This document shows, piece after piece, positions 1-9,813 of a DNA stretch of 64,000 bases. The notes below the pieces were generated by a model, which had not been told where the DNA came from, did not search any database, and saw only the letters and a list, made by a program, of their open reading frames with translations. Each line of letters starts with the position of its first letter. Within the stretch, counting starts at the first letter, position 1. A program made the translations under genes and the position numbers. Source of the stretch: Aedes albopictus (taxonomy: Eukaryota; Arthropoda; Insecta; Diptera; Culicidae); the NCBI RefSeq assembly GCF_035046485.1, contig NC_085137.1, positions 41,843,155 to 41,907,154 of the forward strand, read 5' to 3'.

Positions 1-207
1 CTAGATCCAGTATATTTCAATAGACCGAAACGATTCATAGTGAAAACTCACAACAACAGTGTTCACGTGTTCCTAAAATTAATCCTAAAATTGCGATTTA
101 GTACCATTATTTTTACAACATTCGATCATAATCAGTGCATAAAACTCTGGTAATATTTCTTGAACTTATTCTACGCTGAAATTTAATTATTCTATTAACA
201 TACTCTC

Positions 208-499
208 ATAGGGCCCATATAGCCGAGGCGGTAAACGCACGGGTATTCAGCATGACCATGCTGAGGGTGACGGGTTCGATTCCCGGTCGGTCCAGGATCT
301 TTTCGTAAAGGAAATTCCCTTGACTTCCTTGGGCATAGAGTATCTTCGTGCCTGCCACACGATATACACATGCAAAATGGTCATTGGCAGAGGAAGCTCT
401 CAGTTAATAACTGTGGAAGTGCTCATAGAACACTAAGCTGAGAAGCAGGCTTTGTCCCAGTGAGGACGTTATGCCAAGAAGAGAGAGAGAGAGAGAGAG
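208..499 (+). mobile_element. Feilai-type tRNA-derived SINE, full length
   Basis: A pol III retroposon with a tRNA-like head. The A-box region reads AGCCGAGGCGGTAAACGC and the B box GGTTCGATTCCC, followed by the Feilai body (GTGGAAGTGCTCATAGAACA, then GCTGAGAAGCAGGCTTTGTC) and a purine-rich (GA)n tail in place of the usual GAA tail. It is flanked by a perfect 14-bp target-site duplication, ATTAACATACTCTC, at 194-207 and 500-513. This shows retroposition and fixes both ends. The family is known from Aedes. Confidence 0.9.
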
Positions 500-513
500 A
501 TTAACATACTCTC

Positions 514-2477
514 CTGCAGTGATCGCATTAAGTTTTGTGCAAAAATTGTAACCTATAATCTACTTACACCTAGAACCTACATGCAAAGGTAAATCGTATG
601 AGCTTAAATGTCGTTAAAATACTTAAATCTAGAATGTTTTAGTACGGTCGAGTGTCAAGTACGGATAATTGTAACTTCTCAGCTAAGAACTAAGATCAGA
701 TCGCGACTGCATCGCATGACCTTTACAGACCGAGCTCCACAGGTATTGCACAACGAGACAAAACGTAAGTCAAAATGGGCAAAATCCCACTTATGTACAT
801 TAACACTTAGTGATTAAAATCTCCAGAACTGGAATGCAAACATGTAAATTAACACATATATCTATGTAAAACCATTCGCAGGAATATATTAATATCCACA
901 TAGAAACGTAAATCCTACGCATCTGGTCGTTTGTGGTATTACTATACCGGAAATCATCTCCGTGCCATCGTTTGTTGGCAAATTCCCAACAGTGCTACCC
1001 GGAACAAAACTAACCATAGGGTGTTTGGTGAAAACCATACCAGCTACAATAATGTGTATTGTAATGAAATGGTTCTCTAAAAGCTTTGCGCATTGTAGCT
1101 ACTATACATTTTACATTCGATTTTTATGTACCAATATATTATACTGTTTTTCTTACGTTTGAAACATTCACTTTTCCGAAACACTATTTTTGCGTGCATT
1201 TTTAATTATTTATTCAGCTTTAGATTTTTTCCGTGCTTTGTTTTGTTGATTTTTGTGACTTTTTTTATGTAAAGGAAAGAAAAGAGAATAAAGTGAATAA
1301 TTTGAAACATCAATTCAATGTCAATAAAATGTTTAAATAAATGGTAAACCGGATGTCCTAAGAACTGCAGATCCAAGAGATATGGCGGGCTAGGTAGAGT
1401 GCGATGAGAAGAATACGAATGTAGGTCAACCCGGAAAGACGCAGATCAGATTCCCGGTAAATCAGTGGATGAGTTCAACTAGTTCAACACTATTATTTCT
1501 GTATTTGCATTTAGGGGAATTTTCTCCTCTTCTCTCATGTTAACTTGCCTTCGACCACAACCGAATCAAATGCGATTCAAGAACTTTATCTTTGAGGTAG
1601 AGCCATCTTTAACATATGGACTGGACTGAACACTGAAAGAAGTTCTAATATAGGTTCGTGTGTGGGTTCGCTTTTTAACCTAACTTATACTTGAATCGAA
1701 CTTGACAGTTTTGTAATGAGTTGTTATGTATTTTCCCGTGTATTTCAAACTTTAGTAAAACTGGAGCCTCAATATTGCAATAACGGTTAAGCACGCTGTA
1801 ATGATACTATGTACCTCGTCACCCACTTCATGCAACTACATTAGTGGTCTAATAACACTTAGCGCGCTCGGCATAGTTCCATCATGCAGCTCAAACTGTT
1901 GCCACAAATAATGCTTAGTTTGCAAATCCTGACTATCTGGCTGGTGGAACAAGGGAGCCTAAGCTTCAACTGTTATTGCAATCTGAGACTACTCAGACTT
2001 AGACGTGGGCGATCCTATATATGAAGGGTTATCCAAAACGCTCTAGAAAATTCAGAAAGCGCATTCTAATAAATCTAGTAAGCCTAAGATGCCACCAACA
2101 GGAGGAAAATGACAAGATAATATAACATTATATGATTTATTGATTTATGCAATGTAAAACAATATAACAAAAGAGAACCATTCCAAAACCATTTGATTAA
2201 ATGTAAAACCAGTAGTGAAATTATAATTGAAAACAATATATTTACGGTACATTTTATTGTTTGAAACCATACATGTACCATACAATAAACGTTATATTAA
2301 AACCCACGTATCAGTAATTAGAACAATTAATTTACAATAAAATGTATGGTTTGTACATCGTTTTACATCACTATGACGTTATATGCTAATGTAACAATAT
2401 AGTCAGATGCATTGTTATGTTTTCATATGTCAAGCTGAAGTCAGAGTACATTAAAGCTACAACATACAACGACAGTA
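514..2477. other. AT-rich intergenic stretch, nothing recognised
   Basis: About 2 kb of AT-rich sequence between the SINE and the first MITE. Short open frames at 608-817 and 962-1162 resemble no known protein and have no splice or codon-bias support. A weak imperfect repeat of TTTTACAT/ACAATATA words occurs around 2120-2350. I see no gene. Confidence 0.5.
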
Positions 2478-2690
2478 GGGTATCGTACCATTTGGGCAGG
2501 TGTACCTATTTTGGGCACTTGCCGCTATAACTAAGTCAATATCAAACCGATTGATTTGAATTTTTGTTCAGGGTTAGATACTGTACGTGCCTAACTCTAT
2601 ACAAAATTTCAAAACAATCGGTTTGAAATTGACTTAGTTATAGCGGCAAGTGTCCAAAATAGGTACACCTGCCCAAATGGTACAAGACCC
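2478..2690. mobile_element. Palindromic MITE with TA target site (GGGTATCG family)
   Basis: A 213-bp foldback element. The left arm starts GGGTATCGTACCATTTGGGC and the right arm, read on the other strand, GGGTCTTGTACCATTTGGGC. Complementarity runs for about 80 bp on each side, through the words ATAACTAAGTCAAT. TA flanks both ends (2476-2477 and 2691-2692). A second member of about the same size lies at 63254-63468. It is non-coding and non-autonomous, probably mobilised by a TA-targeting (Tc1/mariner-type) transposase. Confidence 0.8.
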
Positions 2691-2842
2691 TACTAACTGT
2701 ATTGATGTTGTTTGCTAATGCTCAGCTACATCTCAATTTGTATTCGGGCGGCATAAACATGTTTTCAATTTTACCATGGCAAAACGTGATCATCAACCAA
2801 CAAACGCTTCTTGTATGCGTTTTGTTTTCTCCCATATCAACC

Positions 2843-2912
2843 GGTTCGATAGCCGAGTGGTAGCGTGCGAGCCTGGTGATCTCAAGGTTCTTGGTTCGAA
2901 TCCGTTTGCCAA
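2843..2912 (+). repeat. tRNA-like sequence (SINE head or tRNA relic)
   Basis: Contains AGCCGAGTGGTAGCG (A-box-like) and TTGGTTCGAATCCG (B-box-like) at tRNA-like spacing, followed by an A/T-rich run. The T stem pairs poorly (about 3 of 5 pairs) and no acceptor stem is visible, so it is not a functional tRNA. It is most likely the head of a truncated SINE. No target-site duplication was found. Confidence 0.5.
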
Positions 2913-3203
2913 CAGAAACTTTTTTTTAATTGTAAATGGTAAAATTAACATTCTGTCGAATTGAAATGAAACCCAGTCTGCACAAATTTAGTGGCGTTGT
3001 GTATTTAAATTAATTTTAACCGCAAGCTATCTTTCAGTGTAGTACAAAATTATTAATCCGATACAAAATTGTAAAACTGCGTGTAAATTAATACTGTTCA
3101 CCACTGGACTATTGCAAAAATTTTCAAAAGTGCGAAAACGCGAATAAAAATGCGTGATTGCATCACATTCGAGGTTTTCGGGGCACTTATTGAGCGTAGA
3201 TTG

Positions 3204-3548
3204 GCTTTTTAAACGGTGCTGAGATAATTGCATATTCTGAATCTGCATTCCAAACTGAGCCGAAACCCAAATTCGCATGATTTTCGGTGCCCGGGAACCT
3301 ATTTAAAAAAAATAATTTGAAGTTTGTATGAGAGCGATTTGTCGAATCACCCCTTGTCGCATTTTGTACAGGGCGCAGCTGTCAAGCAGTTGCCCAGCTG
3401 TCAAAAGATGATTTCAAAAAAACTTTTTGAAATTGATTTTAGGTATCAAAATAAAATTCTAAAAATCTGAAAAAAAAACATAGTGACTCAGAAGTGTTCT
3501 TTCGTATGAAATCAAAAAAACAATACATTTTTTTTTAATTTAAAAACC
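3204..3548 (+). repeat. Dispersed ~345-bp repeat, copy 1 (GCTTC...ACCC family)
   Basis: One of four copies in this window of the same non-coding repeat. Shared blocks are GGTGCCCGGGAACCTATTTA, GCGATTTGTCGAATCACCCC and GTCAAGCAGTTGCCCAGCTG. Other copies are at 11658-12275 (interrupted), 25901-26246 and 28197-28532. It has no terminal inverted repeats. Two copies are flanked by AATTG. This copy is the most diverged at its ends. Confidence 0.75.
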
Positions 3549-3976
3549 GACTTGAAAAAATAGTGCGCCGAAGACACAACTCGATTTGTTGCAATCTATT
3601 CTAAACTTTCTTTTCAAAAACTACACTACAAAATAAAGCAAGAATCGAAACTAAACAGCCCACCGTGCAATGTCAACACAAAGAACATCAATTACGGTTC
3701 TGTTGGTGTGCGTGGAGTAAATACACCTTGATGGACTTGGGGTCCGTCGCCCGTCATCAAGCAAGCCCAACCACGCTGTGCTAGTATTGGTGCGCAAAGA
3801 AGCAACCGAAGCTGCTGTGTGCGTGCATTGATTCGTAACCTGGCTACTCGCTATGATGGCTGCCTACTGCTGTCTCTCCACTGCACTGTGGCGATGATGG
3901 CGAAGAAAAGGAGCCCCCACGAGCACCCCTTTCGAGCGATTAGAGGCTGATATGAAATCGAAATTTTCTTGCTCAC

Positions 3977-4330
3977 CTCGATGCCACTGCAACTAATTTC
4001 ACTAGAATCACACACTGCGAACACTCGCGCAACCAATTTCAACCATTTCGAGAGATTTCCGACTATTTTTCAGGCGGAAACGCAACGCACATTGACCACG
4101 AGCGAAAAAAACCTTCGAAAAACACGAGCTGTGCTTCACTGGCTGAGTGGCAGAAAATATTTTCTTCGCTGCTTTTTCCACTCACACGTACACTACCTAC
4201 TACTACTACAGCCCTAGATCCTCGTTCGTACACGTCCGACCGACGTCCGAATGACACACCACCGATGATGATGATCATTGTACAAAAGGCGCGCGCGATG
4301 AAACGCACACATCGATGGCGTCGATCGTCG
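3977..4330 (-). promoter_or_regulatory. Candidate promoter and non-coding first exon of a leftward gene
   Basis: A GC-richer island read on the - strand. It contains leader-like sequence (CAGTGTGTGATTCTAGTGAA, then TTAGTTGCAGTGGCATCGAG) ending at a strong splice donor, GAG|GTGAGC, with the exon/intron break between 3977 and 3976. Upstream on the - strand are GCGCGC-rich and CGTCGGTCGGACGTG stretches typical of insect core promoters. Short frames through it show no protein similarity, so I read it as 5' UTR. The coding exons would lie left of the window. The start at about 4260-4330 is uncertain. Confidence 0.5.
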
Positions 4331-4440
4331 GTCGATGCGCGGAGGAGAGCGAAATGCTGTCAGTGAGTAAACTCACAGCACCTAACCCAAAGTCAATGAA
4401 TCAAGAGTCTCGCAAAGAATTCGACAAACATTTTTCATAA

Positions 4441-5073
4441 GGGCCTAACTGACTTGATCGATTTCTCTTCGTCGACTCTCTCTTTCGCTAATGAGCGCTT
4501 GCACGCTGACGTCATCACTGTCTCCTTCTCTTTCTTTCCTTCGGCGTCGGTCCATAAAGCCGTCCTTGCCCTCAAAAAAAATTTGAGGGTAATGTTTACA
4601 AATCGTATGAGAAATCGATGAGGTTATGTTTTTGATGCAAGCCTCTATAACTTCTAGATTGAGTTTTAATAAGGGCGAAAGTAACATGAGAGAGTTCTCT
4701 TCATCGACTCTCTCTTCTTCAAATTAAAGTGACAAGATGCAAGTATGGTTGAACTTTTTGGTCATAAATCGCTAGGTTGCGATGCAATCTAGCGTCTAAG
4801 TGTAAAAAAGTTCGATTTAATTTGCATCTTGTCACTTTGATTTGCAGAAGAGAGAGTCGATGAAGAGAACTCTCTCATGTTACTTTCACCCTTATTTAAA
4901 CTCAATCTAGACTTGATCAAAACAAACAAAATCATTATTCTTTTTGTTTCTATAGCAAAATGTTGTCGTCTTCTTCCCATTTCAACCAAAAAATCTTTGG
5001 AAAACTCAATACACATTCTGTGATAACACAAAGAGAGGATCGATGAAGAGAACTCGAAAATGTCAGTTAGGCC
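4441..5073. mobile_element. Multi-hairpin foldback element, GGGCCTAAC ends
   Basis: Outer ends are complementary: GGGCCTAACTGAC at 4441 and GTCAGTTAGGCCC at 5061-5073. The inner part holds a second inverted repeat, with the left arm at about 4652-4745 and the right arm at about 4810-4910. Each inner arm carries AACATGAGAGAGTTCTCTTC and GTGACAAGATGCAA. The motif CTCTTC(G/A)TCGACTCTCTC recurs four times in alternating orientation. It is non-coding; short frames on both strands are consequences of the symmetry. Confidence 0.75.
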
Positions 5074-5677
5074 CAAATGAAAAATCAGTGTCGTGTGAGA
5101 TTGAGCAGGGCAGCACTAAAACAGAGCTCGCAGCAAAAGTCAAAGAACAAAAGAATTTTGCCAGCATACACAGGCTAATAGGGTACTGCAAGCACCTGAT
5201 CTAACCTCACTTTGTCTGACAGTTCAGCGAGCTTGTTTACATGGTATGGTGTTCGTTTATTAGGGCTGTTACACATGCGATGTGCGTAGCAGTTTAAGCG
5301 TGTAGACACACGCGAGTGAAGAAATATACATCGAAAAACACTCACATACTTGCACCAATAGGCTCCTAAAGTCTTATTGGGATTCTTGTTTTAAACCACA
5401 ATATATGGTTCAAGAGTACATATTTACTCATTTTTTGACGTTTTTTTTAACCATAGTTGAAAATATTGTCGGGCCGCCACCAAACCGGACTTCGCACAAT
5501 CAAGTCGCGACGCAACCCAACTCGCGACGTTTTTTAATCATGTCAAAAGTAGTGCGCATCCTTCCCGTTGTTGTCAGCAACACAGCGCACTAGATGCGAA
5601 ACAGTTGCGACACTTGTGGACCAATAAAATGGCAATTTTTGATTGAATGTCTGTCTTCATTCCAACCGGATAGACAA
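5074..5677. other. Unassigned intergenic DNA
   Basis: No gene or repeat that I can name. It contains CTAATAGGGTACTGCAAGCA and a short hairpin-like stretch around 5490-5590 (CGACGCAACCCAACTCGCGA). Local frames are short and unsupported. Confidence 0.4.
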
Positions 5678-5940
5678 TATATCTGGAGCTCGATTTGAAA
5701 AGGTCGTATGTACTTTTGTCGATTGAAAATTCGATCAGTTGGATTCGCTTATTATAGCAAAAACCGTTGGAATTGAAAAAAGTTGATACATACAGCAGAA
5801 TCATCACAAAACAGGCTTTCCGTTCCATCATTTAAAGTCTCTAACATATCTTCCATATTGCTACAATAACTAAAATAAACTGATCGAATTTTATATCGAC
5901 AAATGTACATACGACCTATTCAAATCGAGCTCCAGATATA
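5678..5940. mobile_element. Palindromic MITE, TATATCTGGAGCTCG ends
   Basis: The arms start TATATCTGGAGCTCGATTTG on the left, and the right end is complementary to the same word. About 70 bp pair through GGTCGTATGTAC and TCGATCAGTT. The central part is unpaired and non-coding. The target-site duplication is not clear. Confidence 0.7.
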
Positions 5941-6600
5941 ATTTTTATTTTTTTAGCCTTTTGTCTCGTCCCTAGCTTATAACACATACTTTGAGCGATT
6001 TTTTTTCACCGTGTATGTCAGATAGGAACATTTTTGAAATCCCAGTGCGAAAAATGTCGAGCTCAGTCACACAAAGTTGACCTCAAATGTCAAAGTAGAA
6101 CTATTTACCAATTTACTTATTTCGATTTTTCTCATTATTCCTTTGTTTTTCAAGTTCAAGTAAAGTACAATTCCGATTAGAATACCATGCTTGATCGTAT
6201 TATTCAATATAAGCGAGATTTCGTCTTTAATTTTAGGACCCTATTAGTGCACTGCATGAAAATCTCTCCTTCTCTTTCACTCTCACGGAAATTTTGTAAA
6301 CAACAAGACCACGAAACGTCAAAGTCCCATACAAAATCAAAACAGTGCAGTACTCTATGACAGTGCCTTTTAGTTGGGTTTGGCCCCAACAAGCAAACAT
6401 CCAGCCATCGGTATTCTGTACTCCGAAAGAACTCACTTTTGAGTGGCTTTGAATGAGCGTGCCAAGTCATGGGAGTGAAAACTGACAGCACTCTTTGGAC
6501 ACTCCCCCGGCTTGAGTTGTGCTTGAGATTGATCTGTCATTTTTTTCTTTTGTTTGCGTCACGTCACTCTCTTGTCTCACACACAACGTAAAACGTCAAC
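5941..6600. other. OSTC upstream region
   Basis: Sequence between the hairpin element and the OSTC leader. Around 6420-6440, GAACTCACTTTTGAGT resembles the end of the TA-flanked MITE at 11725-12092 and may be a decayed relative. The true OSTC start site cannot be fixed from sequence alone. The leader probably begins in 6500-6690. Confidence 0.35.
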
Positions 6601-6695
6601 GTCGCGACACAAAACTTTTCGGCATCAACTGGGTGGAATCTGTAGTGTTTTCCGGCGAATCTCAAGTCTCGTTCCTGTCCCCCAGTCATCACACA

Positions 6696-7272
6696 ATGGA
6701 AGCTTTGTACAGTGTTCCGTTTATGCTATTTGAGGTGCCAAATCTCAAGCTGAAGCGGCCCTCCTGGTTCCAGCAACCGTCGGCTATGACGGTGTTTTCT
6801 TTCGTGCTGCTGAGCTACTTTCTGGTCACCGGGGGTGAGTTTCTGGTAGGGTTTAAAAGCTTGGGAATCGTAATAAATTTTCTTTTTTTGTCTTTTCAGG
6901 AATTATCTACGATGTGATTGTCGAGCCTCCAAGTGTGGGATCCACAACCGACGAGCATGGCCATTCTCGTCCTGTAATACCAGATGCCTCCATTGACGAA
7001 GCGTAATGATTCTAATCGTCATAATTCTTTCGCAGGTTGCCTTCATGCCGTACCGAGTGAATGGTCAGTACATCATGGAAGGTCTGGCTAGCAGTTTCCT
7101 GTTCACGATCGGAGGACTTGGTTTCATAATCATGGATCAGACGCATACCCCCGGAAAGCCAAAACTCAACAAGATCCTGTTGATTTCGATGGGATTCATT
7201 TTCATCCTGGTGTCCTTTTTCACCACATGGATCTTTATGCGCATGAAACTGCCGGGATATCTCCAGCCTTAA
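6696..7272 (+). CDS. OSTC: Oligosaccharyltransferase complex subunit OSTC (DC2 family)
   Basis: CDS is join(6696..6834, 6900..6973, 7036..7272): 149 codons plus TAA, the usual length of metazoan OSTC. The two introns are 65 and 62 bp, with GGTGAGT...TTTTCAG and CTGTAATA...TTCGCAG borders. The protein starts [20 protein letters not shown]. It has three hydrophobic membrane segments (about residues 30-48, 85-103 and 117-138). The luminal block [14 protein letters not shown] and the block [18 protein letters not shown] are strongly conserved family signatures, and the C-terminus is [11 protein letters not shown]. In animals OSTC is an accessory subunit of the STT3A-type oligosaccharyltransferase, helping to attach N-glycans to proteins entering the ER at the translocon. 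The start at 6696 is the first ATG in frame with the family N-terminus; an upstream ATG at 6519 is in the 5' leader. Confidence 0.97.
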
Positions 7273-7307
7273 GAAAATAAGTGCACTTTTCCATACTAAA
7301 GTAAGCA

Positions 7308-7313
7308 TTTATT
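7308..7313 (-). terminator. CIB poly(A) signal AATAAA (minus strand)
   Basis: Reads AATAAA on the - strand, 163 bp beyond the CIB stop codon and only about 40 bp beyond the OSTC stop. Together with the signal at 7349-7354 it implies that the two convergent transcripts overlap in their 3' ends. Confidence 0.5.
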
Positions 7314-7348
7314 GTGCGTAATAATAATACACGAGTACGAATGACGTA

Positions 7349-7354
7349 AATAAA
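7349..7354 (+). terminator. OSTC poly(A) signal AATAAA
   Basis: The canonical AATAAA lies 77 bp after the OSTC stop codon and is the first on this strand. Cleavage at about 7370 would still be left of the CIB stop codon at 7476. Confidence 0.6.
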
Positions 7355-7475
7355 CTTTCTAAATCACAAAAATCTAATATCTGATGAGGAGTTTCATGTT
7401 TTTCGGATGTTTTCGTAAAAAGGAGATTCCAAAAGGTCATACTTTGGCTGAATAATTGAGCTAAACGTTGTCCTT

Positions 7476-8312
7476 TTACAGTCTGATGCGGAAGGAGCTA
7501 AAATCAGAAGGCATTTGTGAGACATTATATGATAACACTTTTAATGTTCCAAACTTACTTTGTAAAATCGGAGGATTTATCTATGATGTGTTCGAACTCG
7601 GCAAACGAAAGGGCACCATCGTCATCCAGATCCGCTTCTTCTAAGATATTCTGAAATGGATTGACATCCAATTACGATTACACAAAACAAAAAGCTGAAA
7701 ACCTCACCGTTATCAGTTGATCGATATCGCTTTCATTGAGGGCATTGTTGTAGCCCGTGAGCCGTTGAATGACCTGTTTGAGGTCATTCTTCCCAATCAT
7801 ATCATCTCCATCGAAGTCTGAAACAAAGAAATCAAATCTAATAAGGACTTCCTCCGCATCCCAGTACCATTGCTATACCCACCGAAAATCCTAAACGCAT
7901 GTTCCGCTTTGACCGATTTGGGTGCGGCGTCCGAAAACACCGACATCATGTCCAGGAAGTCTTCGAACGAGATTTCCCCGTTGTTGGAGCTGCTGAACAC
8001 CTTGCAGATACGGTCGCCGAACGGGTTGACGCGCAGTTCCGGATACTGGAGGATTTTGTTCATCGACAGGCGAGCGTTCTTGTTGTGGCCAACCTTCTCC
8101 GGTGCTAGGGCCTTGAACTTCTTGTGCGCACTAGAGGAATTGGAATCCGGAAGTAGTGATTGGCATGGGCCACAGGGGGCGAAGTATAGAAGCCAAGGAG
8201 ACAAGGGAGTGGCTCCCCATACTTACAAGAGGATTTCTTTCTTTGTGAAGTACGTGAGGTCTTCGTAGTCCTGCAGCTCTTCCTCGCTGAACTGGCTCTT
8301 CACCTGGCCCAT
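7476..8312 (-). CDS. Calcium- and integrin-binding (CIB1-like) EF-hand protein
   Basis: CDS is complement(join(7476..7497, 7559..7650, 7708..7817, 7883..8130, 8227..8312)): 185 codons plus stop, close to the 185-191 residues of CIB proteins. All introns have GT-AG borders. The N-terminus MGQVKSQFSEEEL has Gly at position 2, as in myristoylated CIB1. Family blocks are DLTYFTKKEIL (19-28), NPFGDRICKVF and FEDFLDMMSVFSD. The first functional EF loop is DFDGDDMIGKND and the second DLDDDGALSFAE. Both have acidic residues at loop positions 1, 3, 5 and 12; the first uses Asp at 12, as is typical of CIB. The C-terminus is NSFRIRL. CIB proteins bind calcium and regulate integrin tails, kinases or, for CIB2, mechanotransduction channels. 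The sequence looks closer to CIB1 than to CIB2, but the assignment within the family is my inference. The codon at the first junction (TT|T, Phe) depends on the chosen acceptor at 8131. Confidence 0.93.
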
Positions 8313-9014
8313 TCCGCTTACTGATGTTGAGGACACTTTGCAATTGAAGATTTAGTTTTAAATACAAAAATTGAGCAGTTTTTTATGAAAAATGTACGAT
8401 AACTTTCGATGAGAATGTTTTGATTGGATTTCTTATTGGAAGATGTCAGCTGTCGTCGGAGGGTATGAAAAGTGGTATGAACTTTCAAGGGTTTCAGTTC
8501 CCGGGAATTTATTGATTTGTTTTATGCTGGAAAAGTGTTAAGCTGTTAGTACACCAGGGTCATATATATTTCAGGCCAAACATGTCTGAAGGTCCAATCT
8601 GCAGAAGGGAGGCTCTCTTTGGTTTCCCTCTCTTTTGGTAAAATCTCAGCTGTTTCTTTGTATTATGATTGTCTCCTTGCATTAAACGATGGTCAAAACA
8701 ATCGTCTTTTGATTTGTACTGCAAAAACAGTTGAAAAGTGTACCACAAGGGGCGGGACAGCTTCAACCTGAGTAAATATTTTCATCAATGTTACTCAAAA
8801 TTCATCAAAGTTGCTCAATTGCTCGAAATACGTATCCCTATAAAAATCTTGCTAGGCGATCCCAAGATAAAAGAGGGTGGGAATAGCAAAATTGAATTTT
8901 TCAAAAAGACACCAGAGTTACTCACGTTTGCTCAATATGCATTTGTTTGCGTGAGATATCATCAATTTGCATCTGTGCTAACACGCGATTACTATAGGGT
9001 GGGAAAACCGCGCC
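8313..9014. other. CIB promoter side and unassigned sequence
   Basis: Immediately upstream of the CIB start, on the - strand, are a short leader and an initiator-like TCAGTA around 8319-8324. No TATA box is evident. From about 8560 to 9010 I see no gene or named repeat. Confidence 0.4.
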
Positions 9015-9625
9015 ATGCTCAGCAGTGATCAAAACAAAAACAAATCAAAGGCGTGTTATGTGGATCCTCCTGGAACGGGTGCAGCTTCTTCTCGGTTTTG
9101 GTTCGCGCTTAGACGGGCATACGTTACTTCGAAGCTAAAATCGGTCCCTGTGATCCGCCGGAATCTCCTCGAAGACTATCTGGACCTAAACTCATCCTGT
9201 TGACTGGTGCACATCATCGTGGCGGACAGATCTTCCAAAAACTTCCCAAAAGGTAGCCCACAGTTCCGAACTGTAAGTATTGCAGAATTCATAAATAGTA
9301 ATTAATTGTTATGTTTATTTTGGCCTTTACAGGGCAAATATCTTTTCGCCACGGCACACATCAAAGAGGGAACCGTTATTTTTCTGAAACCGCTGCGAAC
9401 TGTTTGAAACCACTGGAAACGGTCGAAACCAATATGATGAATAACTACAGCTCAGTTTGACGGCAGAAAGCTGCCTCATTCTGAAACAACACAGGAATTG
9501 GTTCGAGAACAGTGACGGTAAGGACCTCATGGATTACATCCCGTGGTTTATTGGAAACCTCGATGGTCATCCGTTGAAGGAATCAAGGAAGCACTGCCCT
9601 GAAGTCGGAATATGACACAGAAGTG
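9015..9625 (+). pseudogene. Decayed SET-domain (SMYD-like) gene fragment
   Basis: A broken + strand gene. One reading frame across a clean 60-bp intron (donor ACT|GTAAGT at 9273, acceptor TTTACAG ending 9332) gives SPQFRT then GKYLFATAHIKEGTVIFLKP. The pattern G(K/R)xLxAxxxIKxGxVIxxxxP is the N-terminal signature of SET-domain methyltransferases, especially insect SMYD-type proteins. The frame stops at about 9404. Another frame at 9432-9615 continues a plausible protein (LTAESCLILKQHRNWFENSD, then LMDYIPWF), so at least one frameshift is present. An open stretch at 9015-9203 could be an earlier exon. The retained intron rules out a processed copy. The 3' part is cut by a MITE at 9631. The family call rests on motif recognition only. 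No catalytic core (NHS, GEELxxxY) is visible. Confidence 0.45.
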
Positions 9626-9630
9626 GAAAC

Positions 9631-9805
9631 CAAGGGGAATGACATATCCTTTTCTAACCGGAATATCCGCATTTATCCGTTTCTAACCGTCGCTAACCGT
9701 TGCTAAGCGAGCTGCTAAGTGAGCAGAAGTTAGACGCGGTTAGCGACGGTTAGAAACGGATAAATGCGGATATTCCGGTTAGAAAAGGATATGTCATTCC
9801 CCTTG
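9631..9805. mobile_element. hAT-type MITE with 8-bp target duplication
   Basis: A near-perfect hairpin with arms of about 70 bp, starting CAAGGGGAATGACATATCC and ending with its complement. The flanking direct repeat GTGGAAAC is at 9623-9630 and 9806-9813. The 8-bp duplication and the CA-G-rich ends fit the hAT superfamily. It interrupts the SET-like pseudogene. Confidence 0.85.
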
Positions 9806-9813
9806 GTGGAAAC

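Noticed and set aside
2843..2912. Possible functional tRNA gene
   Set aside because: Only the A and B boxes are tRNA-like; the T stem and acceptor stem do not pair.
6519..6695. Upstream ATG at 6519 as the OSTC start
   Set aside because: It would add a non-conserved extension; the family N-terminus starts exactly at 6696.
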